Assembly (NCBI RefSeq): GCF_009711165.2
Contig: NZ_WMID02000006.1
Span: 1 to 64,000, forward strand
From: Flavobacterium sp. MC2016-06
GTDB lineage: Bacteria; Bacteroidota; Bacteroidia; Flavobacteriales; Flavobacteriaceae
Direction: 5' to 3'
Length of the DNA stretch: 64,000 bases
Shown here: piece after piece, positions 8,124-16,756 of the stretch
Position numbering within the stretch: the first letter of the stretch is position 1
Layout of the letters: each line of letters begins with the position of its first letter
Position numbers and translations under genes: made by a program
The notes under the pieces: generated by a model
What the model was told of the DNA's origin: nothing
The model's input: only the letters and a program-made list of their open reading frames with translations
Database searches by the model: none

Positions 8124-8543
8124 TTACTGTTCCACGTGAAACATCGCAATCTTTTCATCTTCTTTTGAACGCATCAAATCTGCATCTGCATCTGTTTTAT
8201 CTTTGTATCCACAGTAATGTAATATGCCGTGGGCTAAAACTCGTTTCAATTCTTCTTCAAAAGAAACATTAAAATCCTTAGCATTGTCTTCTACTCTTTC
8301 TACAGAAACAAAAATATCTCCGTTTAATTCGTTTCCAACTGTATAATCAAAACTGATAATATCAGTTAAAGTATCGTGATCTAGATATTCAACATTGATC
8401 TTATGAAGATATTCATCATCACAAAATATGTAATTTATCTCTCCTTCGTTTTTGTTTTCAGAAACAATTACAGCACTCAACCAATTAGAAAAGGCTTCTT
8501 CGTTATCTAAATTAAATTCTGTTTCGTAATTAAAATTGATCAT
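8124..8543 (-). CDS. ybeY: rRNA maturation RNase YbeY
   Basis: YbeY is a zinc-dependent single-strand endoribonuclease acting in 16S rRNA 3' processing and ribosome quality control. The 139-residue length is usual. The metal motif HGILHYCGYKD (about residues 107-117) matches HGxLHLxGYDH except that the third ligand His is Asp and the preceding Asp is Lys. The upstream region LTDIISFDYT is also conserved. The last six codons (MFHVEQ) plus the base before the stop are an exact parS site, so the C-terminus is set by that DNA element. The start ATG overlaps the stop of the DUF4175 gene (ATGA), so the two are co-transcribed with DUF4175 first. Confidence 0.95.
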   Translation of the reverse strand: MINFNYETEFNLDNEEAFSNWLSAVIVSENKNEGEINYIFCDDEYLHKINVEYLDHDTLTDIISFDYTVGNELNGDIFVSVERVEDNAKDFNVSFEEELKRVLAHGILHYCGYKDKTDADADLMRSKEDEKIAMFHVEQ

Positions 8544-11500
8544 TTTGTATTAAAATATTCTTGAACCTTTTGATTAAAATTCGAGCGCAAAGGTAGCGAT
8601 TGTCTATTTAAAATCTCTACACTATTTAAATAATCCAATAATGAGCTTGGCAAAGCATTCGTTCTATTTGTAAATTCTGCTTTATTTGTTTCAGATTGAC
8701 GCTTCGTATCTTGACCTTGCTGCTGAACTGCATTGTTTAATTTTAATAATTCTTGCTGAATATTTAGTATTCTCTGCAAGTTCTCATTCTTGAAACCTTT
8801 ATTTAAAAGTTGCTTTTCAGATTGTTTCATTTGATCTATAACAGATTTTCCTTGAGAATCTAATCCTTGTTTTGCTAACTCTTTTTGTAAAGCTTCTCTA
8901 AGTTTAACCTGCTCTTTGTATATTTCCATTATTGCTTCTGCATCACCTTCGCCATCATCTCCTTCTTTTCCATCCTTCTCTCCTTTTCCACTTTTACCAT
9001 CTTTACCAGATTGTCCGCTTTTACCATCTCCAGATTTACCTTGCCCGTCTTTACCTTTACCTTGTCCTTCCTTTCCTTGACCACTTTGTCCTTGACCACT
9101 TTGTCCTTGACCCGATTTTCCGTCTTGACCTTGACCGGGTTTATCACCTGGTTTGTCCCCCGGTTTATCTCCTTGCTTCATTCCGTCTTTCATTTTATCG
9201 GCAAGACCTTTTTGTTTTTGAATAATATCTGGTAATTGCATTCCTTGTCCATCACCTGGTTTTGGTTTTCCTGATCCTGGTTTAGACATAGACATTTGCA
9301 TGTTGTTTAATAAATCACTTAAAAAATCGGCTAATTTATTTGCAGATGATACTGCATATTGTTGATGAGAAACTCCTTTTGGAACTTGTACATCTGTCAA
9401 AGATTCAATAGCTTTATCAACATTGTATTGTACATTTCCAATTTCTTTAGTTACATCTTCGGCTACTTTTGGGTTACGTAAAGACAAAGCAAACAAACTA
9501 TCGTCTACATGTTTGAACTGTTGTTTTAAGTTTTGCTGTACTTTTATATTCTTCGTATATACAGAAGAACCTAATTTCATAGACTTAAATTGTTTCATCA
9601 CATCTTCTTGAGATAATGAATATGCTAAAAGATTATCTAGAATCTGACGTAGCATGGCAACATCTTCTTCCATCTTTTCTTGTTCTCCACCATCCATGCT
9701 CGACTGCATTTGTTGTGCCATGCTTTTCATTTTCTTTGAAGCACTTTTCTGTTTTGGCTTAGCCGAAGAAGTGTTCTTTTTATCCAATTCATCAGATGCT
9801 TTTTGTAAATCATCTTTCAAATCTTTTTCTTTTGAAGCATCCGAAGGAATATCTAAAGGAGATTTTAATGATTTATTTTCTTCTTTTAAGTCTTTTAAAT
9901 CTTCTTGAATTTTATCAAAAGCTTTATTAATCTCGTCTTGTTTGTCTGATGTGTTTTCTTTTTCTTTATTAGAAAGCTGTTCTTGTTTTTCTGAAAGCTT
10001 GTCTAATTTATCAGCCACTTGCTCTGCTTTCTTTTCTACATAAAAACGCTTCGTTAATTCTACAAGCTGTTCTAAGTTTCTAGATTGGTTTTTACTAATC
10101 TGTTTGAACTTTTCCATTTTATCAAACAACTCTTCACTACTTAATTTATCGTTTAAGTTCTTCAATTCATCTAATAATTTCTGATTTTTCTCTAAATCTT
10201 TATCCGCATTATCTAAACGTTTTTGTAAATCTTCGGCAGTTTTATCTTTCTTATCGTCTTTATATTTATCTAAATTCTTATTCATTTTCTCAGCAAACTG
10301 CTTCATCATTTCGTCTTGTTGTTTCTGACGTTTGATAAAATCGTTTACTTTTTGCTGGTCTTTAAATTCTAAATTGTCTTTTTCTTTTCCTGTATTATGG
10401 ATCTTATCCATTTCAGAAATCTGCTTAGTTTGGTTCTTTAAAGATTTCTCTAAACTATTAATGTTTTGATTTTGCTGTTGCAATTCTAAATCATGAACTT
10501 CATCTGTTGTAGAAACTCGATCTGAAAAAACAGAAGACTTTGTACTCTTAAAATGATGTGGCGCATCGTTATCAAAAACTTCAAAATAGTATTCATAAGA
10601 TACTCCTTCTTCTACTGCTAAATTGCTTGGAAAGTTAAAAACGAACTGATCGAATACAGCTTGCTTTACCGGAATAGTTCCACGCTTAGCAGTTTGTGGT
10701 TTGTTGCGTTCGTAGTACACCACTTGTAATTTTGACAAACCATAGTCATCTCCCAATCTTCCTAAAACATAATTTTTATCTAACTTCAAACTATCTGGTG
10801 CTGACGCAACAGTGATAGTTGGGTTCTGATCTTTGATAACTGACAGTTGATAATCTAGTTTTTCGTGGTTTTTGACTTTATTATTAGAAGTAAGAATTTG
10901 ATATTCTGTATTTTGACCTATATTTTTACTCAGTTTAAACTCATTTTCGGCTTTATTAAACTTAAAAGTCGCGTTTTCATCCTTCCAAACAATCTCTTGA
11001 GTCGACTGTGTATTCATTTTCCAAGTCACCAAAGTTCCTTCTGGTACGATTGCATTTCCTGTTCCTTGAATCGTTTCAGATTTCTTTTTTAAATACGATG
11101 GGAAATTCAGCACCATTTCGAAGTTGGCAATTGATGGAACCGTGATCACTTTCAATTCATATTCTTCAGATGAAACTGCATTTCCTTCAAAAGAAAAAGA
11201 AACATTCTCAATTGGTTTTTCAATTTTAAATTCAAACTTTCCAGGTTGAGAAGATTCCATAAAATAACTTTCATCAGCAATATGAATCATTACATTTTCT
11301 GGAACTATGTTTCCTATTGATTCCATCTTTACAACAAAATCTTTATTCTGTTCGGTTTGCAGATTCTGATTCAGCACTACAAATTTGAAAGGTGCCGGCG
11401 GTAAAAATGTAGCGTTAAAATGTACTACTCTATTTAAACTTTGAGAAATGATATTGCTGTTTCCTGAAATATAAAACACTGCAAAAAGCAAAATTGGAAT

Positions 11501-12007
11501 CAATGCTAATGGCAGATACTTTCTATTTGAATTAAAATTGATTGCATTTCCAAATGGAATTGGCTGCAATGAATTTGCTTTTTGCTCTATCGAAGCCAGC
11601 ATTAATTCTGAACTTTCGGCTGAATTTTCAGAAGCAGACAACTGCAAAAAGTTAGTTAGTTTATCACTTACTTCTGTAAAATGATTTCCAATAATGGTTG
11701 AAGCTTGCTTATAATCGATTCCTTTTTGAAGTTTGAATAACTTAAAAATTGGAAACAGAATAAAACGAAACAATAGAAAAACTTCTACTCCTATAAATAA
11801 CCAAAATAAAAGTGTTCTTCCTAATGGTTTTAACCAAAGAAAATACTCAATAAAAAGCGTAAACAAAAAATACAAAAGTCCGAAACCGGTAAAAAGAAGT
11901 ATTCCTTTTATCAATTCGTTGGTATAATATTTCTTTATAAAAGCCTCTAGCTTTAGATATATGGCAGACGTTGTTTTCAAAATGAATCTGTTTGATTTAT
12001 AACCCAT
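8540..12007 (-). CDS. DUF4175-family large membrane protein
   Basis: I recognise this as a DUF4175-type protein of unknown function. With the start at MGYKSNRF it has 1155 residues. Two close N-terminal membrane segments (about 30-57 and 62-85) and a third at about 166-181 precede a beta-rich extracytoplasmic region. A long Lys/Glu/Gln coiled coil follows (about 510-790). A Gly/Lys/Asp/Gln low-complexity tract with GDKPGDKPG and GQSGQGQSGQGK repeats runs from about 965 to 1040, then a C-terminal helical end. An upstream in-frame ATG at 12055 exists, but those codons lie in the TCTAATTATCTAATTGAG-type repeat shared with the downstream spacer. I therefore prefer 12007. Its four-base overlap with ybeY indicates one operon. 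Confidence 0.85.
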   Translation of the reverse strand: MGYKSNRFILKTTSAIYLKLEAFIKKYYTNELIKGILLFTGFGLLYFLFTLFIEYFLWLKPLGRTLLFWLFIGVEVFLLFRFILFPIFKLFKLQKGIDYKQASTIIGNHFTEVSDKLTNFLQLSASENSAESSELMLASIEQKANSLQPIPFGNAINFNSNRKYLPLALIPILLFAVFYISGNSNIISQSLNRVVHFNATFLPPAPFKFVVLNQNLQTEQNKDFVVKMESIGNIVPENVMIHIADESYFMESSQPGKFEFKIEKPIENVSFSFEGNAVSSEEYELKVITVPSIANFEMVLNFPSYLKKKSETIQGTGNAIVPEGTLVTWKMNTQSTQEIVWKDENATFKFNKAENEFKLSKNIGQNTEYQILTSNNKVKNHEKLDYQLSVIKDQNPTITVASAPDSLKLDKNYVLGRLGDDYGLSKLQVVYYERNKPQTAKRGTIPVKQAVFDQFVFNFPSNLAVEEGVSYEYYFEVFDNDAPHHFKSTKSSVFSDRVSTTDEVHDLELQQQNQNINSLEKSLKNQTKQISEMDKIHNTGKEKDNLEFKDQQKVNDFIKRQKQQDEMMKQFAEKMNKNLDKYKDDKKDKTAEDLQKRLDNADKDLEKNQKLLDELKNLNDKLSSEELFDKMEKFKQISKNQSRNLEQLVELTKRFYVEKKAEQVADKLDKLSEKQEQLSNKEKENTSDKQDEINKAFDKIQEDLKDLKEENKSLKSPLDIPSDASKEKDLKDDLQKASDELDKKNTSSAKPKQKSASKKMKSMAQQMQSSMDGGEQEKMEEDVAMLRQILDNLLAYSLSQEDVMKQFKSMKLGSSVYTKNIKVQQNLKQQFKHVDDSLFALSLRNPKVAEDVTKEIGNVQYNVDKAIESLTDVQVPKGVSHQQYAVSSANKLADFLSDLLNNMQMSMSKPGSGKPKPGDGQGMQLPDIIQKQKGLADKMKDGMKQGDKPGDKPGDKPGQGQDGKSGQGQSGQGQSGQGKEGQGKGKDGQGKSGDGKSGQSGKDGKSGKGEKDGKEGDDGEGDAEAIMEIYKEQVKLREALQKELAKQGLDSQGKSVIDQMKQSEKQLLNKGFKNENLQRILNIQQELLKLNNAVQQQGQDTKRQSETNKAEFTNRTNALPSSLLDYLNSVEILNRQSLPLRSNFNQKVQEYFNTK

Positions 12008-12366
12008 AAAAGTAATAATTTTAATTAGATAATTCTCAATTAGATAATTAGTCAATTGAGCTACAAATACTATGTAAAACTATTATCTAATTAGAAACAA
12101 CCGTCAGAAATTAGACTACTAAATCTAAAGCAAACATTATCGTATTCCTTCATTCTCTAATTTTCTAATTAAAAATGATCAACAACATAATTAGTCAATT
12201 GAGCTACAAGCAAAACATTGTCTAATTAAACTCATTTTCTGATTCTCTAATTAAAAATGATCAATTAGATAATTAGTCAATTGAGCACAAAGCGACGCAT
12301 TATCTCATTAACACATTTTCTAATTTTCAAATTGAGAGTTGTATCTTTGCAAAAAATTATAAACAA
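12008..12366. repeat. Spacer with three copies of an AATTAGTCAATTGAGC repeat
   Basis: Copies of AATTAGATAATTAGTCAATT with GAGC following occur near 12036, 12187 (partial left end) and 12256. Between them lie TCTAATTTTCTAATTAAAAATG-like fragments. A related LAATTAGAGAATGTGTCAATT-type piece appears near 61420-61440. Apart from the gltX promoter at the right end nothing else is visible in these 360 bp. Confidence 0.7.
12322..12350 (+). promoter_or_regulatory. gltX promoter
   Basis: TATCTTTG at 12342-12349 matches the Bacteroidota -7 element TAnnTTTG. It stands 17 nt before the gltX ATG, giving a short leader. The upstream -33 element is weak (TTTTC/TTG around 12324-12334). Confidence 0.65.
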
Positions 12367-13872
12367 ATGTCAAAGCAAGTTCGTGTGCGTTTTGCACCAA
12401 GTCCAACAGGACCTTTACATATTGGCGGAGTACGTACTGCCCTATTTAATTATTTATTTGCCAAAAAAAACAATGGTGTTTTTTATCTAAGAATTGAAGA
12501 TACAGATCAGACTCGTTTTGTTCCTGGAGCCGAAGCTTATATTATGGAAGCATTAGAATGGTTGGGAATTGCTCCTGAAGAAACTGTTGGTAAAAATGAA
12601 AAATTTGGTCCATACAGACAAAGCGATCGCAAAGATTTATACCAAAAATATGCAGATGAATTAATTAATTCAGGTTGGGCATATTATGCTTTTGATACTC
12701 CGGAAGCTCTTGATGCTTTGAGAAAAGAACAAGAAGCAGAAGGAAAAACATTTATTTACAATCATACTATTCGTGAAAAGTTAGATACCTCTTTGGTAAT
12801 TTCTACAGAAGAAGCTGCTAAAAGAATTGCAAATGGAGAACATTATGTAATCCGTTTTAAAACTCCGGTTGACGAAACTTTACATTTAAAAGATATCATT
12901 CGCGGTGATGTTAAATTTGAAACAAGTCTACTTGATGATAAAGTTTTATTTAAAAGTGACGGAATGCCAACGTATCATTTGGCTAATATTGTTGATGATC
13001 ATTTGATGGAAACTTCACATGTAATTCGTGGTGAAGAATGGCTGCCATCTATGCCACTTCACGTTTTATTGTACAGAGCTTTTGGTTGGGATGCTCCAGA
13101 ATTTGCACATTTACCTTTGATTTTAAAACCAATTGGTAACGGAAAATTATCTAAAAGAGATGGTGATAAAATGGGATTCCCTGTATTTCCATTAGAATGG
13201 AAAACTTCAGAAGGTGTTTCATCTGGCTACAGAGAGAACGGTTTTTTCCCAGAAGCGGTTGTAAACTTCTTGGCTTTGTTAGGTTGGAATGACGGAACTG
13301 ATAAAGAATTATTTTCTTTAGAAGAATTAGTAGAGTCTTTTGATTTGAATAGAGTACACAAATCTGGAGCAAAATTTGATCCTGAGAAAAACAAATGGTT
13401 CAATCACCAGTATTTAATCAAGCAAAATGATGCTGATTTAGCAGAAGCCTTCACTCCTATTTTAGTTGAAAAAGGTTTTTCACCTTCATTTGAAATGACA
13501 AGAAGAATTGTTTCTTTGATAAAAGAACGCGCTCATTTTGTTTCTGAATTTTGGGATTTAACTGATTTCTTTTTCCAAGCGCCAACATCTTATGATGAAA
13601 AAGCAAGCAAAAACTGGAAAGAAGAAACACCAGCTTTAATGCAAGAATTGATTTCTGTTTTAGAAAATATTGAAGATTTTACTTCTATGAATATCGAAAC
13701 TATTGTAAAAGATTGGTTGACTAAAAATGAAATTGGAATGGGTAAAGTGATGCAGCCTTTCAGACTTAGTTTAGTTGGAGCGCTAAAAGGTCCTCACCTA
13801 TTTGACATTGTAGAAATCATTGGAAAAGAAGAAACTATTTCGAGAATTCAGAAAGCAATTGCTACTTTATAA
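12367..13872 (+). CDS. gltX: Glutamyl-tRNA synthetase
   Basis: This class I aminoacyl-tRNA synthetase charges tRNA-Glu. The HIGH-type motif is FAPSPTGPLHIGGVRTAL (about residues 8-25) and the KMSKS-type motif is KLSKRDGDKMGFPVFPL (about 265). The 501-residue length fits the bacterial GluRS family, and the C-terminal helical anticodon-binding domain is complete. The window also encodes GlnRS, so glutaminylation here probably does not depend on a mischarging GluRS plus GatCAB. It is a single transcript with its own promoter, and its terminator is shared with the convergent gene at 13906. Confidence 0.98.
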   Translation: MSKQVRVRFAPSPTGPLHIGGVRTALFNYLFAKKNNGVFYLRIEDTDQTRFVPGAEAYIMEALEWLGIAPEETVGKNEKFGPYRQSDRKDLYQKYADELINSGWAYYAFDTPEALDALRKEQEAEGKTFIYNHTIREKLDTSLVISTEEAAKRIANGEHYVIRFKTPVDETLHLKDIIRGDVKFETSLLDDKVLFKSDGMPTYHLANIVDDHLMETSHVIRGEEWLPSMPLHVLLYRAFGWDAPEFAHLPLILKPIGNGKLSKRDGDKMGFPVFPLEWKTSEGVSSGYRENGFFPEAVVNFLALLGWNDGTDKELFSLEELVESFDLNRVHKSGAKFDPEKNKWFNHQYLIKQNDADLAEAFTPILVEKGFSPSFEMTRRIVSLIKERAHFVSEFWDLTDFFFQAPTSYDEKASKNWKEETPALMQELISVLENIEDFTSMNIETIVKDWLTKNEIGMGKVMQPFRLSLVGALKGPHLFDIVEIIGKEETISRIQKAIATL

Positions 13873-13876
13873 AAAC

Positions 13877-13907
13877 AAAAAAGCTCCCAAATTGGGAGCT
13901 TTTTTTT
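13877..13907. terminator. Bidirectional terminator, gltX / 13906 gene
   Basis: AAAAAGCTCCCAA and TTGGGAGCTTTTT form a near-perfect stem with A and T tracts on both sides, sitting between convergent genes. It ends gltX and probably also the gene on the opposite strand. Confidence 0.9.
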
Positions 13908-14883
13908 AGATTATTTTTAAGTCTGCCATGACTTTAAATTCACCTTCTGTAATTTGGTTTGACATATTTGCTCCCCAATTCATAGCACCTGGCATATACA
14001 GCCAAAGTATTTCATTAGTTTCACAATCTACAATAATTTTAAAATATACAATTGTTGAGACCGAAACAAAGGGTGCATTCGATTTCACAATACCATAAGG
14101 TGCTGTATACACAACAGCTGTATTTTTAGCTTTGCTAACTAATGCATCACTTAATTCATTTTCAGAAACAAACTTCAAATCACCACCGTAATTTTTAATG
14201 GCTTGTTCTTTAGATCTTCCTTTCATCAACATATTATCTTCAACTAATAATGTTTTCCCTTTTAGTTTAGAAACATTTTCTTTAGCCATTTTTTCAGCAT
14301 ACTTATCAAAGTTTAAAACTTTATTGTTTGCAATAATCCAATCTACATTAGCTTGAAGAATTGACAATGCATATTTATAATCTGCTTCACTTAAAGATTT
14401 ATCGTTGTTTAAATTTCTAGATGGCAAATAAATCTTACTGTCTGCTTTAGCAACACTACTTTCAATTCTTGTAAAAGCTAATGCAGGAACATTTTGATTG
14501 GTTCTAACTCCCCAATATCCTTTGTCATTTAATTGAATCAATCTTAAAACCGCATACGATTTATTCTTTGCTTTTTGCAAATCTTTAATTTCAGTAGCAG
14601 TTTTAAATTCCATTTTATCAGTAAACGTCCAATACTTTTGAGCGTAAACTTTAAAATCAGCATTAAAATCAACAATGAATTTTTTGTAATCTTTTAATTC
14701 TTCAGCTTTTTTAGGCTTGCTTAATTTTTCTAAAACATCTTCATTTTCTTCTAAAATTTCAACAAGTAATAGACGTGTTTTTAATTCTTTCAACTCATCA
14801 GGCTCACCATAAAAAGTGACATTAATCTGAGCTTTTGAAACTAAAGAAGTTAATAATAATAAACCGAATAAGATTCTTTTCAT
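13906..14883 (-). CDS. Secreted protein of unknown function
   Basis: I do not recognise this 325-residue protein. It starts with a Sec signal peptide (MKRILFGLLLLTSLVSKAQ, cleavage probably after Ala18) and lacks a lipobox Cys. The mature part is mixed alpha/beta and rich in Lys and Asn. It has no C-terminal T9SS tail and no transmembrane segment. A segment near the C-terminus (FKIIVDCETNEILWLYMPG) looks like a beta-hairpin core. Expected location is the periplasm. The stop codon overlaps the terminator shared with gltX. Confidence 0.6.
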   Translation of the reverse strand: MKRILFGLLLLTSLVSKAQINVTFYGEPDELKELKTRLLLVEILEENEDVLEKLSKPKKAEELKDYKKFIVDFNADFKVYAQKYWTFTDKMEFKTATEIKDLQKAKNKSYAVLRLIQLNDKGYWGVRTNQNVPALAFTRIESSVAKADSKIYLPSRNLNNDKSLSEADYKYALSILQANVDWIIANNKVLNFDKYAEKMAKENVSKLKGKTLLVEDNMLMKGRSKEQAIKNYGGDLKFVSENELSDALVSKAKNTAVVYTAPYGIVKSNAPFVSVSTIVYFKIIVDCETNEILWLYMPGAMNWGANMSNQITEGEFKVMADLKII

Positions 14884-15025
14884 AAATTTTGTTTTTTAGG
14901 TTATGTTTTTAATCAAATGTATACTAAATATTAACAATAAAAATCATGTAAAAAAGAAATAGTTAAGATTTATCTTGATATTATTCGTATTTTTAAAAAA
15001 TCATAAAAACTAAATCAATATCGTT

Positions 15026-16006
15026 ATGTTCGCACCTTTTATTATCATTTTAGTAATTGCTTTCTTCATTCTAATGTCTTCTTTCTTTACAGTAAAACAA
15101 CAATCGTCTGTTGTAATAGAAAGATTTGGAAAATTTTTGAGCGTTAGAAATTCGGGATTACAATTAAAAATTCCAATCGTAGACAGATTAGCTGGACGTG
15201 TAAATCTAAAAATTCAGCAGTTAGATGTTATCATCGAGACCAAAACCAAAGACAACGTTTTCATCAAAATGAAAGTTTCGGTTCAGTTTAAAGTTATTCA
15301 AGAAAAAGTATATGATGCTTTTTACAAACTAGAATATCCGCACGATCAGATTACGGCTTATGTTTTTGATGTCGTTCGTGCAGAAGTTCCTAAACTAAAA
15401 TTGGATGATGTTTTTGAAAGAAAAGATGATATTGCTATTGCTGTAAAAAGAGAATTGAATGAGGCAATGACTACTTATGGTTATGATATTATCAATACTT
15501 TGGTTACTGATATTGATCCAGATATCCAGGTAAAAAATGCAATGAATAGAATTAATGCTGCTGATAGAGAGAAAACTGCAGCAGAATTTGAAGCAGAAAG
15601 TTCAAGAATTAGAATCGTTGCAAAAGCAAAAGCCGAAGCAGAAAGTAAACGTTTACAAGGTCAAGGTATTGCAGATCAACGTAGAGAAATTGCTAGAGGT
15701 TTGGTAGAAAGTGTTGAAGTACTCAACAATGTTGGAATAAATTCTCAAGAAGCTTCTGCTCTAATTGTAGTTACACAACATTATGATACGCTGCAGGCAA
15801 TTGGTGCCGATGCTAATTCTAATTTAATATTATTACCAAATTCACCACAAGCCGGAAGTGATATGCTAAATAACATGGTTGCATCGTTTACAGCATCTAA
15901 TCAGGTTGGCGAAATGATGAAGAAAAACAATAAGAAAATAGAAAAACCAAAAAAGATTGAACCTCAATCGGGTTACGAAGATGACGCAGCTCCAGAAATT
16001 AATTAA
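15026..16006 (+). CDS. SPFH/Band 7 (stomatin-like) membrane protein
   Basis: This 326-residue stomatin/prohibitin-like protein has one N-terminal membrane segment (about residues 4-23). It then has the SPFH domain, opening with the family pattern SSVVIERFGKFLSVRNSGL. An Ala/Glu-rich helix follows (about 185-235, KTAAEFEAESSRIRIVAKAKAEAE) and oligomerises in this family. The short charged C-terminus ends KKIEKPKKIEPQ. Such proteins form large membrane scaffolds and often partner NfeD proteins or FtsH. No NfeD gene is adjacent, so the partner is unknown. A terminator follows directly. Confidence 0.9.
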   Translation: MFAPFIIILVIAFFILMSSFFTVKQQSSVVIERFGKFLSVRNSGLQLKIPIVDRLAGRVNLKIQQLDVIIETKTKDNVFIKMKVSVQFKVIQEKVYDAFYKLEYPHDQITAYVFDVVRAEVPKLKLDDVFERKDDIAIAVKRELNEAMTTYGYDIINTLVTDIDPDIQVKNAMNRINAADREKTAAEFEAESSRIRIVAKAKAEAESKRLQGQGIADQRREIARGLVESVEVLNNVGINSQEASALIVVTQHYDTLQAIGADANSNLILLPNSPQAGSDMLNNMVASFTASNQVGEMMKKNNKKIEKPKKIEPQSGYEDDAAPEIN

Positions 16007-16018
16007 ATATCAAAAACG

Positions 16019-16047
16019 GAAAAAGAGGCTTAACGGCCTCTTTTTTT
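16019..16047. terminator. Terminator between the Band 7 gene and the minus-strand operon
   Basis: AAAAGAGGC (16021-16029) pairs with GCCTCTTTT (16036-16044) and is followed by a T-run to 16047. The A-rich left side lets it serve the convergent minus-strand operon too, overlapping the end of its last gene. Confidence 0.8.
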
Positions 16048-16284
16048 ATTTATAAACCAACCGATTACATAAGGTAAAACCGATTGTAAAATGCTGACAT
16101 AAGAATTAGAAAAATAACTTTTATAAGAAGATAAAACCCCGCCAACAATATTTTGCGGTGTAATACTTTCTTTAGTTTTCTGAAAACTCAAAACTAATTT
16201 ATGATAATTAATCTTTTTTTCTAGTTTTAAAACTTCAAGATCTCTTTCAATCTCGGCATACGAAGAGTATTTTTTTGGCTCCAT
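16030..16284 (-). CDS. Small protein, DUF6327-like
   Basis: This 84-residue protein begins MEPKKYSSYAEIERDLEVLKLEK, a start I associate with the DUF6327 family of Bacteroidota; that assignment is from memory. It has an N-terminal helix and a short hydrophobic C-terminal stretch (SILQSVLPYVIGWFI, about 64-78) that could touch the membrane. It is the last gene of a three-gene operon with the holin-like and YtxH proteins. That context suggests an envelope-stress membrane module, but no function is known. Confidence 0.7.
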   Translation of the reverse strand: MEPKKYSSYAEIERDLEVLKLEKKINYHKLVLSFQKTKESITPQNIVGGVLSSYKSYFSNSYVSILQSVLPYVIGWFINKKRGR

Positions 16285-16286
16285 AA

Positions 16287-16637
16287 TTAATCATTAAAAA
16301 AGATTTCTGAAAATTTCTCTAAAATTGGTCCTTCTACTATCTTATCTTTTATTAAGAAAAGTAAAATTGTTGTCAATAAATACATCCCTCCTACTGCTAA
16401 AAAACCTAAAGTGTAGCTTCCAAATAAAGTGCTCAAAGCAAAAGCAGCCGCAACAGATGCAAAAAGTAAGACCATACTAAAACACACTACAATTAAAATA
16501 AACTTCAAAATTAAAGTGGTAGATTTCATCGCGACCTTAAAACCCCAAAGTTTATAATAGGCTAAATGACTGTCTAAGTATTTTTTAGCATTCTCTTGAA
16601 TATCTTCAGTATTCTCTTTTAAATCTTCAAAACTCAT
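16287..16637 (-). CDS. Holin-like (phage holin superfamily) membrane protein
   Basis: From the start MSFEDLKENTEDIQE this protein is 116 residues. An earlier in-frame ATG (16670) adds eleven hydrophobic residues without family support. Residues 1-40 form an amphipathic helix. Two membrane spans follow (about 43-66 and 72-95), then a short charged tail. The arrangement fits the DUF1469/phage holin-like family common in non-phage loci of Bacteroidota. No lysis gene is near, so a phage origin is unlikely. It is 2 nt from the next gene in the YtxH operon. Confidence 0.75.
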   Translation of the reverse strand: MSFEDLKENTEDIQENAKKYLDSHLAYYKLWGFKVAMKSTTLILKFILIVVCFSMVLLFASVAAAFALSTLFGSYTLGFLAVGGMYLLTTILLFLIKDKIVEGPILEKFSEIFFND

Positions 16638-16756
16638 AATTCTATTGTTTATTAAAAAAAGGAAACACAAAACACTGCTAAATAACTGAATTTATTCTCT
16701 TTTCAATAAAGATAAAACAATTATAAAATCAAAGTGCGCTTTGTGCTTCGAGTATA

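Larger units (their letters stand above)
6955..8143. promoter_or_regulatory. Candidate centromere: cluster of 13 parS-like sites
   Basis: Thirteen 16-bp sites related to TGTTCCACGTGGAACA start at 7017, 7134, 7251, 7369, 7486, 7602, 7784, 7902, 7941, 7988, 8033, 8077 and 8128. Those at 8033, 8077 and 8128 are exact parS sequences (TGTTCCACGTGAAACA in one or other orientation) as known from Bacillus Spo0J/ParB. Those at 7251, 7369, 7486 and 7602 have CATGTG instead of CACGTG at the centre, and the one at 7134 has CATGTA. No credible gene lies in 6955-8123. The likely role is ParB loading near the origin, which is inferred from site identity and location. Confidence 0.75.

Noticed and set aside
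8932..9235. Frames opposite the DUF4175 Gly/Lys-rich tract
   Set aside because: The His/Leu/Phe-rich sequence is the reverse reading of the GKDGQ repeats, not a gene.
16287..16637. Phage lysis holin
   Set aside because: There is no endolysin or phage neighbour, and the operon partners (YtxH, DUF6327-like) are ordinary envelope proteins.
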